Source: Clostridia bacterium
GTDB taxonomy: Bacteria; Bacillota_A; Clostridia; Oscillospirales; Acutalibacteraceae
NCBI GenBank assembly: GCA_009930155.1
Contig: RZYX01000007.1
Span: forward strand, 1-43,378
Direction: 5' to 3'
DNA: 43,378 nt
Each line of letters starts with the position of its first letter. The first letter of the stretch is position 1. Under the pieces are notes generated by a model that worked only from the letters and a program-made list of their open reading frames with translations, was not told the origin of the DNA and did no database searches. Below, piece after piece: positions 34,252-43,333 of this stretch. A program made the position numbers and the translations under genes.

Positions 34252-35049
34252 TTATATTTTTTTATCTTTTAAAACAGCGACCTCTACAGCACGCTCTATT
34301 GCTGATTCAAACCCATCAGCTTGCAAAGATGTTATTCCCTCAATTGTCGTACCCCCTGGAGAGCACACTTGGTCGATAAGTTCCCACGGATGCTCGTTTC
34401 CGTCCATTATAAGCTTAGCACTTCCGTATACTGTTTGCGCCGCAATTTCAAGCGCTGTTTGCTTATTCATGCCATTCTTAACAGCTGCTCTTGCAAGCGA
34501 ATCAATAAACAAATATGCAAATGCAGGTGCACTGCCAGCAATAACTCCAAACAATGGAAAATATTGCTCATCAAGTTTCATAATCTTTCCAATTGATGAG
34601 AACATTGTAAGAATAAGCTTTTCGTGTTCATCTGTAATTAAACCGTTATCACAATATGCACACATTGCCTCGCCTACCTTGGCATTTATGTTTGGCATTA
34701 CTCTTACAAGAGAAGGCTTGTATGAAAAGAAAGAAGATATAAAATCAAGCGTTTTACCCGCTGCAATAGAAATTATAAGAGGATTTTTATCTTTTAAATA
34801 TTCATCAATGGTAGGAAGCAAGCTCTCAAACCCTTTTGGTTTTATCGCCAAAACCAAAGCATCAACATTTGAGATAAGCTCTTTCTCACTGCTTACTGCG
34901 TTCACTCCAAACTTGCTTGCACAAGACTTTGTTTTTTCCTCATCCAAATCAAAAACAAATATATCATTACTATCCAAAGCTTTTTTTTCAACTATACCTT
35001 TTATTATTGCTGTCGCCATATTGCCACAGCCTATAAATCCAACCTTCAT
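34252..35049 (-). CDS. proC: pyrroline-5-carboxylate reductase
   Basis: It performs the last step of proline synthesis. The N-terminal NAD(P)-binding site is MKVGFIGCGNMATAIIKGIV. The conserved substrate motif region VRVMPNINAKVGEAMCAY and the C-terminal signature DQVCSPGGTTIEGITSL are present. Length 265 is normal. GGAGG lies 7 bases before the ATG. It follows the ACT-domain gene by 74 bases on the same strand; a TTGATGA / TCATCAA inverted repeat (35065-35101) lies in the gap. Confidence 0.95.
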   Translation of the reverse strand: MKVGFIGCGNMATAIIKGIVEKKALDSNDIFVFDLDEEKTKSCASKFGVNAVSSEKELISNVDALVLAIKPKGFESLLPTIDEYLKDKNPLIISIAAGKTLDFISSFFSYKPSLVRVMPNINAKVGEAMCAYCDNGLITDEHEKLILTMFSSIGKIMKLDEQYFPLFGVIAGSAPAFAYLFIDSLARAAVKNGMNKQTALEIAAQTVYGSAKLIMDGNEHPWELIDQVCSPGGTTIEGITSLQADGFESAIERAVEVAVLKDKKI

Positions 35050-35123
35050 TCTTTACCTCCAGACTTGATGACTAATATATTTATTTTAATTAATTCATCA
35101 ATCTATATTAATAGCTTATGAAA

Positions 35124-35552
35124 TCAGATAAAAATTTCATTTTGATCAATAACTCTAATCTCTGCTTGTTTAAGCACTTTTGTTGCAACATCATTATCAT
35201 CTACTCGAATAATAACATAAGCTTTGCCTGCATCAGGGGTAATGAATGCATAAGCATACTCAACACTTATGTCAGAATCTGCAAGTGTTTTTATAGCAAA
35301 AGAAAATCCACCTGGAACATCCTCAATACCAATTCCAAGAACATTGGTTATAGATACTGTGATCTTTTCCTCTTTAAGTATCTTTTCAGCTTTTTCAGGG
35401 TCGTTTACTATAAGCCTCAATATACCATAGTCTGTTGTATCTGCTATTGAAAGTGCTCTAATATCTACTGAGTTTTCAGCAAGTATTGATGTGATTTTAG
35501 CGAGTCTTCCTGGCTTGTTTTCTACGAAGATTGAAATTTGTTTTATTGCCAT
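35124..35552 (-). CDS. tandem ACT-domain protein
   Basis: The 142-residue protein has two ACT domains: ISIFVENKPGRLAKITSILA (residues 6-25) and a second, more divergent copy from about residue 70 (ITNVLGIGIEDVPGGFSFAI). ACT domains bind amino acids as regulatory ligands. No enzyme domain is attached. Its position right after paaK, as commonly seen in iorAB/paaK clusters, suggests a sensor of aromatic or branched amino acids for this pathway. That is inference. The start has GGGGG 8 bases ahead. Confidence 0.9.
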   Translation of the reverse strand: MAIKQISIFVENKPGRLAKITSILAENSVDIRALSIADTTDYGILRLIVNDPEKAEKILKEEKITVSITNVLGIGIEDVPGGFSFAIKTLADSDISVEYAYAFITPDAGKAYVIIRVDDNDVATKVLKQAEIRVIDQNEIFI

Positions 35553-35566
35553 TTTATATGCCCCCT

Positions 35567-36868
35567 TTATATTTTTCGTTTATCAATTACTCTTACAGCT
35601 TTTCCCTCCGAACGAGGAAGTGAGTGTGGCTCAACCAAATGAATTTTTGCAGCTATACTAAGAGTTGACTGCATCGACGCTTCAATTCTTCTCTCTGTTT
35701 CTTCAATCTTGCGAACAGAATCAGAGAACATATCATTAGACATTTCTATGCACACTGTCATTGTGTCTAAATTGTTTTTGCGTTCAACAACAATCTGGTA
35801 ATTAGGCTGCATGCCAAGTTCTATGATAACATGTTCTACCTGTGACGGGAACACATTAACTCCCCTAATAATAAGCATATCATCTGAACGACCGTGAGGT
35901 TTGCTCATTTTTATAAGAGTTCTTCCACAAGAGCATTTTTCACGAGTAAGTTTTGCAATATCTCTTGTTCTATAACGAATAAGTGGAAGAGCTTCTTTTC
36001 CAATACAAGTAAACACAAGCTCACCATAGCTATCATCTGGAAGGACTTCTAATGTTTCAGGGTCAATTATTTCTGGATAGAAATAATCCTCACATACATG
36101 CATTCCATTTTGCTCACAGCACTCATAAGCAACACCAGGGCCTGCAATTTCAGAAAGACCATAAATATCATATGCTTTTATGTTTAGAGATTTTTCAATC
36201 TCTTTACGCATATTTTCACTCCACGCCTCTGCACCAAAAATTCCAGATCGAAGTGGTAATTTTTTAGGGTCTATGTTCATTTCTTTAAGGGTTTCGCCAA
36301 TAAACATTGCATAAGAAGGTGTACATGCAAGAATGTTTATGCCAAAGTCTTGTAATAACTGGATTTGCCTTTTGGTGTTACCAGATGATGCAGGAACTGC
36401 TGTTGCTCCTAGCTTTTCAACTCCATAATGAAGCCCCAAGCCTCCTGTGAAAAGACCGTATCCATAAGAAATCTGAACATAGTCTGATGTTGTACCTGAT
36501 GCAGCTGTAATTGACCTTGCCGCACATTCAGACCATATATCAATATCGTTTTGTGTGTACCCAACAACCGTTTGCTTTCCTGTTGTGCCAGATGATGCAT
36601 GAACTCTTACCAAGTCCTCCTTAGGCACTGCAAATAATCCGAATGGATAGTTATCCCTTAAATCCTGCTTGACGGTAAAAGGAAGCTTTGAGATATCATC
36701 AATTGACTTAATATCGTAAGGTGAAAGCCCCATATCGTCAAACTTATTCTTGTAAAACGCAACATTATCATATGCGTTATGCACCATTTTTATAAGATTT
36801 GCTGACTGTACAGCCTTTATATATTCACTTGGTGCAGTTTCAATTTCTTTATTAAAATAGTTACTCAT
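35567..36868 (-). CDS. paaK: phenylacetate--CoA ligase family enzyme, copy 2
   Basis: An AMP-forming arylacetate-CoA ligase of 433 residues. VRVHASSGTTGKQTVVGYTQ is the ATP loop, YGLSEIAGPGVAYEC the substrate-site motif, and the RYRTRDIAKL and IRGVNVFPSQVEHV motifs mark the hinge and C-terminal domain. LTREKCSCGRTLIKMSKPHG carries the zinc-like cysteine pair of the family. It is clearly paralogous to the gene at 39202-40506. It lies 15 bases after iorB and is followed by the ACT gene; it is probably in the same message. Confidence 0.93.
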   Translation of the reverse strand: MSNYFNKEIETAPSEYIKAVQSANLIKMVHNAYDNVAFYKNKFDDMGLSPYDIKSIDDISKLPFTVKQDLRDNYPFGLFAVPKEDLVRVHASSGTTGKQTVVGYTQNDIDIWSECAARSITAASGTTSDYVQISYGYGLFTGGLGLHYGVEKLGATAVPASSGNTKRQIQLLQDFGINILACTPSYAMFIGETLKEMNIDPKKLPLRSGIFGAEAWSENMRKEIEKSLNIKAYDIYGLSEIAGPGVAYECCEQNGMHVCEDYFYPEIIDPETLEVLPDDSYGELVFTCIGKEALPLIRYRTRDIAKLTREKCSCGRTLIKMSKPHGRSDDMLIIRGVNVFPSQVEHVIIELGMQPNYQIVVERKNNLDTMTVCIEMSNDMFSDSVRKIEETERRIEASMQSTLSIAAKIHLVEPHSLPRSEGKAVRVIDKRKI

Positions 36869-36883
36869 TCATACCCTCCTCAA

Positions 36884-37465
36884 TCAAACAGACTTATAAT
36901 TGTATCCTAAATCAAATGCTTTAAGATTCATATCTAAGAACTTTTCTGGAACAGTGGCTTTTATAGCATCTATCCAAACGCTTTTATCAAACTCCATAAC
37001 ACTTGCCAAAACTCCGATTAAAACAACATTTACAGCCTTTGAAGAACCCGCCTGAACCGCAAGTGTTAAAGCGTCAAGTGCGGTTGTGCTTACACCGTTT
37101 TGCTCTATGGCATTAATGACACCCTGTGGATATTCGGCTGCTCCAATAACTACTGGCATTGGGTCAATCTGCTGTGTGTTTATAATCATTTTTCCATCTT
37201 TTTTAAGGTGCTTTATCCATCTTCCTGATTCAAGCTGCTCAAAAGCAAGAATAAAATCTGCTTCTCCATCACGAACAACGGGAGAATGTACCTTGTCGCC
37301 ATATTTAACATAAGTTACAACAGAACCACCTCTTTGGCTCATTCCATGCACTTCTGAAACCTTAACATCAAACCCTTTACTCAAAAGAGCCTGCCCAAGC
37401 AATCTACTTGCAAGTAGCGTTCCCTGCCCGCCTACTCCAACTATCATTATACTCTTTGATGACAT
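36884..37465 (-). CDS. iorB: indolepyruvate ferredoxin oxidoreductase beta subunit
   Basis: This is the small (gamma-type domain) subunit of the IorAB complex, which oxidatively decarboxylates aromatic 2-oxoacids to arylacetyl-CoA with reduction of ferredoxin. The N-terminus MIVGVGGQGTLLASRLLGQA, then VSEVHGMSQRGGSVVTYVKY, is the conserved signature. Length 193 is normal. It starts 3 bases after iorA, with AAGGAGG inside the end of iorA. Confidence 0.95.
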   Translation of the reverse strand: MSSKSIMIVGVGGQGTLLASRLLGQALLSKGFDVKVSEVHGMSQRGGSVVTYVKYGDKVHSPVVRDGEADFILAFEQLESGRWIKHLKKDGKMIINTQQIDPMPVVIGAAEYPQGVINAIEQNGVSTTALDALTLAVQAGSSKAVNVVLIGVLASVMEFDKSVWIDAIKATVPEKFLDMNLKAFDLGYNYKSV

Positions 37466-37468
37466 TAG

Positions 37469-39202
37469 TTACACCTCCTTGCTTTCTATTGCTGAGAATT
37501 TGCAAAGCTGTGTACACACATCACAACCAACACACTGTGTAGCATCAATAACTGCTTTGCCATTCTTCATGCTTATTGCTGGGCAACCAATCTTCATACA
37601 CATCTTACATCCTATGCACTTATCCTGATTAACTTTAAGTGGTGGATTATGCTTTACATATTTAAGCAATGCACATGGTCTGCGTGCAATAATTACCGAT
37701 GGCTCCTGCACGGCAAGTTCTTCTTTTATTGTCTGCATTGTCTGCTTTAGGTCATACGGGTCAACAACTGTTACACGATTTATACCAACAGCCTTAACAA
37801 GCTGTTCAAGGTTTACCGCAGATGTTGGGTCACCTTTTATTGTAAATCCAGTTGCAGGGTTTTGCTGATGTCCCGTCATTCCTGTAATACTATTATCAAG
37901 AATAACTACAGTTGAATTGCTCTGGTTATAAGCAATATTCATAAGGCCCGTTACACCCGAATGAAGGAATGTTGAATCACCTATGACTGCAACTGAATTG
38001 TTTTCGAACTCTTTGTTTGCTTTATTTCTGCCATGAAGAGCAGGTATTGAAGCACCCATACAAATACAAGTGTCCATTGTGCTAAGCGGTGCAAGTGCCC
38101 CAAGAGTGTAACAACCAATATCACCACTAACAGCTACTCCGAGTGTTTTTAGTGCATAGAAAACACCTCTATGTGGGCAACCCGTACATAGCACAGGAGG
38201 TCTGTTTGGAATTTCTTTTTCAATTACTTTGCTCTCAGCCTTTTTACCAAGAATTCTCTCTCTTATCATTGTTTGAGAATATTCGCCAAGCAATGTAAAT
38301 TTATCTTTACCAATTACATTAACACCATTCTTTTTGCAATGTGTTTCTATAAAATCATCAAGCTCTTCAAGCACATAGACAACATCGCACTTTGAAGCAA
38401 AATCCTTTATAAGTTTAACAGGCAATGGATAAACGCAACCAAGTTTTAAGTATGATGCTTTATCGCCAAGTGCCTCCTTAGCATATTCATAGCAAATGCC
38501 AGCCGTAATAACACCAATTTTTGTGCTATTCATTTCTACTGTATTTATTGATGATGTTTCTGCCCACTCTACTTGCCTTTGTATTCTCTTCTCAACAAAT
38601 TCATGGCGAACTTTTGCCATTGCAGGCATCATAACATTTTTTGCTATATTTTTTTCATATGTTTTTAGTTCAATTTCTTTCCTATCACCAACATCTGCAA
38701 GACTCCTAGAGTGAGATACTCTTGTTGTTAGCCTAATTATAATGGGTGTATCAAACTGCTCTGATAAATCAAAAGCAAGCTTTGTAAACTGGGCACACTC
38801 TTGTGAATCAGATGGCTCAAGCATCATTGTTTTTGATGCCATTGCATGGTGCCTTGAATCCTGCTCGTTTTGAGATGAATGCATTCCAGGGTCATCAGCA
38901 ACTGCTATAACCATGCCGGCATTAACTCCCATATATGATGCTGTATACAGTGGGTCTGCAGCAACATTAAGTCCAACATGTTTCATTGCACAAAATGACC
39001 TTCCACCAGCAATTGAAGCGCCACAAGCAACCTCCATTGCTACCTTTTCATTTGGTGCCCACTCTGAATATATTTCATCATATGTTGCCACATATTCTGT
39101 AATCTCTGTGCTTGGTGTGCCAGGATAGCTTGAAACTACTCTGCACCCAGCCTCAAAAACTCCTCTTGCGACTGCCTCATTCCCTAATAAAAGTTTCTTC
39201 AT
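37469..39202 (-). CDS. iorA: indolepyruvate ferredoxin oxidoreductase alpha subunit
   Basis: This is the large subunit, binding thiamine diphosphate and iron-sulphur clusters. The N-terminal domain starts LLGNEAVARGVFEAGCRVVS with SSYPGTPSTEITEY. The TPP domain has CTGCPHRGVFYALK, SGDIGCYTLG, GDSTFLHSGVTGLMNIAYNQ and ILDNSITGMTGHQQNPATG. The C-terminus is a two-cluster ferredoxin domain with CIGCKMCMKIGC and CVGCDVCTQLC. Length 577 is normal. The ATG overlaps the upstream paaK stop by one base (TAATG). Confidence 0.97.
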   Translation of the reverse strand: MKKLLLGNEAVARGVFEAGCRVVSSYPGTPSTEITEYVATYDEIYSEWAPNEKVAMEVACGASIAGGRSFCAMKHVGLNVAADPLYTASYMGVNAGMVIAVADDPGMHSSQNEQDSRHHAMASKTMMLEPSDSQECAQFTKLAFDLSEQFDTPIIIRLTTRVSHSRSLADVGDRKEIELKTYEKNIAKNVMMPAMAKVRHEFVEKRIQRQVEWAETSSINTVEMNSTKIGVITAGICYEYAKEALGDKASYLKLGCVYPLPVKLIKDFASKCDVVYVLEELDDFIETHCKKNGVNVIGKDKFTLLGEYSQTMIRERILGKKAESKVIEKEIPNRPPVLCTGCPHRGVFYALKTLGVAVSGDIGCYTLGALAPLSTMDTCICMGASIPALHGRNKANKEFENNSVAVIGDSTFLHSGVTGLMNIAYNQSNSTVVILDNSITGMTGHQQNPATGFTIKGDPTSAVNLEQLVKAVGINRVTVVDPYDLKQTMQTIKEELAVQEPSVIIARRPCALLKYVKHNPPLKVNQDKCIGCKMCMKIGCPAISMKNGKAVIDATQCVGCDVCTQLCKFSAIESKEV

Positions 39203-40506
39203 TATTTGACCTCATTTCTTAAATCAAGCACTCTTTTTGCTTTTCCAACAAATCTTTCGATTGTATTTTGTTCTACTATGCTTACCTTGCATTGTAAACC
39301 AAGCACAACATGTAATCTATCTTTTATCTTGTTTTGAAGATTTTTAATATCTGAATAACTGTCAACAAATATTGTATCGATTAATTCTACCTTTACTTCA
39401 AGCGTATCTACAAAACCTTCCGTGCGAACAACAAGTTGATAATGTGGACCTACACCGTCCATACTTACAAGAGCACTCTCGATCTGTGACGGGAACACAT
39501 TAACCCCTCTTATTTTAAGCATATCATCTGAGCGGCCCTTAACCTTGTCCATTCTTACTCCTGTTCTTCCACACTTGCAAGGCTCATAGTTAAGTCTTGT
39601 AATATCTCTAGTGCGATAACGCAGAAGTGGTATTCCCTCTTTAGTGAGTGTTGTAACAAGCATTTCGCCCATTTCACCTGACGGAAGTTTTTCAAGAGTT
39701 TCGGAATCAATAATTTCGGGAAGAAAATAATCCTCACAAAAATGCAAACCTTCACGCTCTTGGCACTCTCCAGAGACTCCAGGCCCCATAAGCTCACTCA
39801 TACCATAATTATCTGTAGCAAATAAATTCCAACCCTGTTCAATAAGTGAACGCATTTCTGGGGTGCAGCCCTCAGAACCTAAAAGACCTAGATTTATTTT
39901 ATAATCACTCATTGGATATTCAAGCTTTTTAGCCTGCTCACACATATAGAGTGCATATGATGGAGTTGCAACGAGTGCAGTAGTTTTAAAGTCACGCATA
40001 TACATAAGTGCTTTTTCTGTGTTGCCACTAGAGTTTGGAATTACTGTTGCTCCTAACTTTTCAAGACCATAATGCAGTCCCAAAGCACCTGTAAACATAC
40101 CATATCCAAATGAAATTTGAACTATATCATCGCTTGTTGCACCTGCTGCTGCTGTAATTCTTGCAACACAGTCAGACCACATTTCAAGGTCATTTTTTGT
40201 ATACCCAACAACTGTTGGTTTACCTGTAGTTCCTGATGACGCATGAATTCTAACCATATTTTTCATCGGCTGTGCAAACAATCCAAAAGGATAATTATCT
40301 CTTAAATCTGCTTTGGTTGTTGGCGGTATGTATTTAATATCATCAAGTGACTTTATTTTGCCCGCTGTTACACCTGCTTCATCAAGACGCTTAGTGTAAA
40401 ACGGAACATTTTTATAGCAATAATCAACCGTCCACTTTAATCTTTCCAGCTGCAGGGCATCCATTTCCTTGCGGCTCATTGTTTCAATTTCTTTTTGAAA
40501 AAACAT
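39202..40506 (-). CDS. paaK: phenylacetate--CoA ligase family enzyme, copy 1
   Basis: An AMP-forming arylacetate-CoA ligase with VRIHASSGTTGKPTVVGYTK, YGMSELMGPGVSGEC, RYRTRDITRL and IRGVNVFPSQIESA. It is paralogous to the copy at 35567-36868. The longer frame starts with ATG at 40512, but GGAGA touches that codon; the second ATG (40506) is 6 bases from it and is preferred. It is separated from the symporter gene by a 74-base gap containing a hairpin, and is coupled to iorA. Confidence 0.93.
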   Translation of the reverse strand: MFFQKEIETMSRKEMDALQLERLKWTVDYCYKNVPFYTKRLDEAGVTAGKIKSLDDIKYIPPTTKADLRDNYPFGLFAQPMKNMVRIHASSGTTGKPTVVGYTKNDLEMWSDCVARITAAAGATSDDIVQISFGYGMFTGALGLHYGLEKLGATVIPNSSGNTEKALMYMRDFKTTALVATPSYALYMCEQAKKLEYPMSDYKINLGLLGSEGCTPEMRSLIEQGWNLFATDNYGMSELMGPGVSGECQEREGLHFCEDYFLPEIIDSETLEKLPSGEMGEMLVTTLTKEGIPLLRYRTRDITRLNYEPCKCGRTGVRMDKVKGRSDDMLKIRGVNVFPSQIESALVSMDGVGPHYQLVVRTEGFVDTLEVKVELIDTIFVDSYSDIKNLQNKIKDRLHVVLGLQCKVSIVEQNTIERFVGKAKRVLDLRNEVK

Positions 40507-40529
40507 CGCCATTCTCCTTTAAACGACCT

Positions 40530-40561
40530 CAAATCACAGTAGAAAATCCTACTGTGATTTG
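40530..40561. repeat. hairpin between the symporter and paaK
   Basis: CAAATCACAGTAG and CTACTGTGATTTG are perfect 13-base complements around a 6-base loop. No T-run follows on the leftward strand, so it is more likely an mRNA processing or stability element, or a DNA-binding site, than a full terminator. Confidence 0.7.
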
Positions 40562-40579
40562 ATTTATATTTTAACATAA

Positions 40580-42103
40580 TTATTCACTTTTAACAACGCC
40601 CGTATAAAAAAAGTCATCTTTATTTTTGCCTTTTATTTGGTTAGTTATTACACTCACAGACAAACAAAGGATAATTGACATTAGCATTGCGGCAACAGCA
40701 AATACTGGACCTTTTGCAGCAAAACTATTTATAGTTGCGTTTGAAGTATATCCAAATATCATTATAAACTTACAAAGTGCAGGAATTATTGCTATAACAA
40801 ATCCACCTATCATACTGCTCCATGCACCCGCACGATTAATCCATTTAAAATACAGTGCTAAGAAATATGGTGCAAGGAATGAGCCCGAAATAATTCCCCA
40901 AGAATAACTCATCATATCGAGTATCGGCGTGTCCGTATTTGCTACAACATACGAAAGAAGAACAAACAGAACACAAAGCACTTTTATAATAAATGAAGTG
41001 TTCTTCTCGTTAAGTTTTTGTTTTAGCAGTACTTTAAGCAAATCAATTGTAAAGGTTGAACTTGCAGTAAGAGTTATGGAGCATAATGTTGAAACCGAAG
41101 CAGCAATAAGCAAAACAATTACAACACCAAGCAAAACGCTAGGGATATTTGCAACTTTAAGCATCATAGGTACTATGTAATCTTGTGCTGGCATATCTAC
41201 CCCAACGGTGAAAAACCTATGGCATAACGAGCCAATAAAGTATCCACCACCAGCAACTAGAAATCCAAAGAAAGTAGATATTACTATTCCTTTCTTCGCT
41301 TGCTCATCATCTCTAATACCAAAATACTTTTGAACCATTTGTGGCAATCCCCATGTACCAAAACTTGTCATAAGAACTACCGACAATAATGATATCACCT
41401 GCATTGCATTAAGACTTGGAAGCCCTGAATCAGAATGAGCATACTCAACAAGCCCCTGAACGCCTCCAACCGCATTACAGCGGATTATTACGATTATAAG
41501 CAAAGCTACACCAAACATCATAATAATGCCCTGAACAAAGTCTGCTCTTGCCTGAACAAAGTAACCACCAAAGAGCAGCATTGAAATGGCAAGTAAAGCA
41601 ATGATAATCATACAAATTGTATCATCTATTCCAAGCAAAACATCCGCAACACTTGCAAGCCCTTTATATACAGATGCGGAATAAGGAATAAGAAAAAAGA
41701 AAATAACGATTGATGAAAATATTTTCATTGCACCGCTATTATAACGAACTGCAAAAAACTGTGGCATAGTTTTGATTTTAAGTCTTGCTGAAACATCTCG
41801 AGTCCTTCGTGCCAAAACTTTCCACGCAAGCCATGAACCAAACACAGCATTGCCTATACCTGCCAGAACTCCCCATAAGCCATATTGAAGACCTGTGCCA
41901 CCTGCATATCCAACGAACATAACAGCAGAAAAATAGGCTGCTCCGTAAGACATGGCAGATATCCACGCGCCTGCATTACGGCCACCAACCGTTAAATCTG
42001 CAACACTCTTTGACTTCTTACCCGAAACTATTCCGATAACTATCATAATAATTATGTAAATCGCAATAGTACTCCACACTGCAATATTATCCAACAATCC
42101 CAC
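40580..42103 (-). CDS. sodium:solute symporter (SSS family)
   Basis: The 507-residue polytopic membrane protein has about 13 hydrophobic segments. The N-terminus includes DLTVGGRNAGAWISAMSYGA, and the segment GTWGLPQMVQKYFGIRDDEQ is typical of the PutP/PanF-like SSS transporters. It probably imports a carboxylate or amino acid with Na+. Its place at the head of the paaK-iorAB block suggests an arylacetate or aromatic substrate (inference). The GTG at 42103 is only one base from AGGAG; the TTG codons at 42097 or 42094 have better spacing, so the start may be 2-3 codons later. Confidence 0.92.
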   Translation of the reverse strand: MGLLDNIAVWSTIAIYIIIMIVIGIVSGKKSKSVADLTVGGRNAGAWISAMSYGAAYFSAVMFVGYAGGTGLQYGLWGVLAGIGNAVFGSWLAWKVLARRTRDVSARLKIKTMPQFFAVRYNSGAMKIFSSIVIFFFLIPYSASVYKGLASVADVLLGIDDTICMIIIALLAISMLLFGGYFVQARADFVQGIIMMFGVALLIIVIIRCNAVGGVQGLVEYAHSDSGLPSLNAMQVISLLSVVLMTSFGTWGLPQMVQKYFGIRDDEQAKKGIVISTFFGFLVAGGGYFIGSLCHRFFTVGVDMPAQDYIVPMMLKVANIPSVLLGVVIVLLIAASVSTLCSITLTASSTFTIDLLKVLLKQKLNEKNTSFIIKVLCVLFVLLSYVVANTDTPILDMMSYSWGIISGSFLAPYFLALYFKWINRAGAWSSMIGGFVIAIIPALCKFIMIFGYTSNATINSFAAKGPVFAVAAMLMSIILCLSVSVITNQIKGKNKDDFFYTGVVKSE

Positions 42104-42178
42104 TCCTGTGCCTACTCATATTTATTCGACTTCGCACTATGACGCTTTAAAGCTTTTTCGCATTAAAGCAATGGGATT

Positions 42179-42207
42179 ATAATACAACATTCGTCTAAAA
42201 AAGTCAA
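42179..42207 (-). promoter_or_regulatory. candidate promoter of the symporter-paaK-iorAB cluster
   Basis: Leftward -35 TTGACT and -10 TATTAT are 17 bases apart (an overlapping TATAAT is 20 bases away). The leader of about 70 bases contains the palindrome GCTTTAAAGC (near 42143-42152). Confidence 0.5.
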
Positions 42208-42227
42208 TATTTTTATGCTTAATTATG

Positions 42228-42515
42228 TTACTTAAAAAATGCCTCTACCCCACCTTTTTTCTTGTTTCTACTATAAACCTGTGGTGGTGTATAAGAAACC
42301 AAAATGGTATCGTCGCCTACAACCTCAATATCATGCCACAAGACACGAATATCTTCTGACGCTGCACCAAAAAGTTTGCTACGACCAAAAATTACAAGAG
42401 CAACCATTTGACCTGTAATTGTATCAAATTCAATATCACAAACACAACCAAGCCTACTTCCATCCTGCTTATTTATTACTTCCTTATTTCGCAAATCACT
42501 AAAACAACAATTCAT
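42228..42515 (-). CDS. YlmC/YmxH family PRC-barrel protein
   Basis: The 95-residue protein has a single PRC-barrel-like domain: FSDLRNKEVINKQDGSRLGC, then VCDIEFD, and DIEVVGDDTILVSY near the end. YlmC/YmxH proteins are conserved in spore formers and are often labelled sporulation proteins; their molecular role is not settled. AAAGGAGG lies 8 bases before the ATG. It is a separate unit between the symporter promoter and the integrase remnant. Confidence 0.9.
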   Translation of the reverse strand: MNCCFSDLRNKEVINKQDGSRLGCVCDIEFDTITGQMVALVIFGRSKLFGAASEDIRVLWHDIEVVGDDTILVSYTPPQVYSRNKKKGGVEAFFK

Positions 42516-42639
42516 ATTATAATCCTCCTTTTTTTAATACTATTCAAGAGGGTTGTGATTTTGAACTTCTTTGTAAAAGTTTTTATTTTTTTGTTTGAGT
42601 ATAAGAATTAAACAATATTAGTTAACAAATTACAGTTGG

Positions 42640-43290
42640 GTGCTTTTATTAACTTTGTATAGCTATATTGATGTTAATATATCCGAACGCTTTAGATTAC
42701 CAAGAGCACAGCGTAAAGTTATTGATGTGCTTACAGATAATGAAATAAACAAGCTTATGAATTGTTTTGATTTAAAAACTTTTCTAGGTTTACGCAATTA
42801 CTGTATATGTGCATTAATGCTTGATAGTGGTTTACGATTAAATGAAGTTGTTAAATTAAAGTTGTCATCAATTCATATTTCAGAAAGTTATGCAATAGTT
42901 GACGGAAAAGGAAACAAACAAAGATTTGTACCATTGGGATTAAATACAAAAAAGGCGTTAATGAAATATATTACACGCCTTCCAAATTTAGATTTACAGA
43001 CACCATTATTTGTTTCAGACACTTTGACTCCTATTAATTATACTTGTGTTAAGACTTTATTTCAACGATTAAAAAAGGAGAGTGATATACCTCGCTTACA
43101 CGCCCATTTACTTCGTCACACCTTTGCTACAAGGTATTTAGAGAATGGAGGTGATATTTACAGTTTACAAAATATACTTGGTCATAGTACACTTGAGATG
43201 GTGAAGAAGTATGTACACTTGACTTCCAATAATATGATAGTCAATTTCTATGCTCTTTCCCCTCTTGATAAAGTGTATTTGAAAAAGTAA
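42640..43290 (+). pseudogene. N-terminally truncated tyrosine recombinase
   Basis: The 216-residue frame is the catalytic domain of a phage-type integrase: arginine in SGLRLNEVVK, lysine in KGNKQRFVPLG, the HLLRHTFATRYLENGGD box, LGHSTLEMVKKYVHL with the catalytic tyrosine. The SAM-like core-binding domain, normally about 100 more residues, is missing: the frame starts with a GTG 19 bases after an in-frame stop and there is no ribosome site. RFRLPRAQRKVIDVLTDNE is the usual linker between the two domains. It therefore looks like a broken gene. It lies next to the 3' end of tRNA-Lys, a typical integration place. Confidence 0.8.
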
Positions 43291-43330
43291 AAAGCTTGCA
43301 ACTGCAACAAAAAAGTTACAATTACAAGCT
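43288..43330 (-). terminator. terminator of the tRNA-Lys transcript
   Basis: Leftward, AGCTTGTAA and TTGCAAGCT pair with a loop of about 20 bases and are followed by TTTTTA. It overlaps the stop codon of the recombinase frame. Confidence 0.65.
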
Positions 43331-43333
43331 ATT

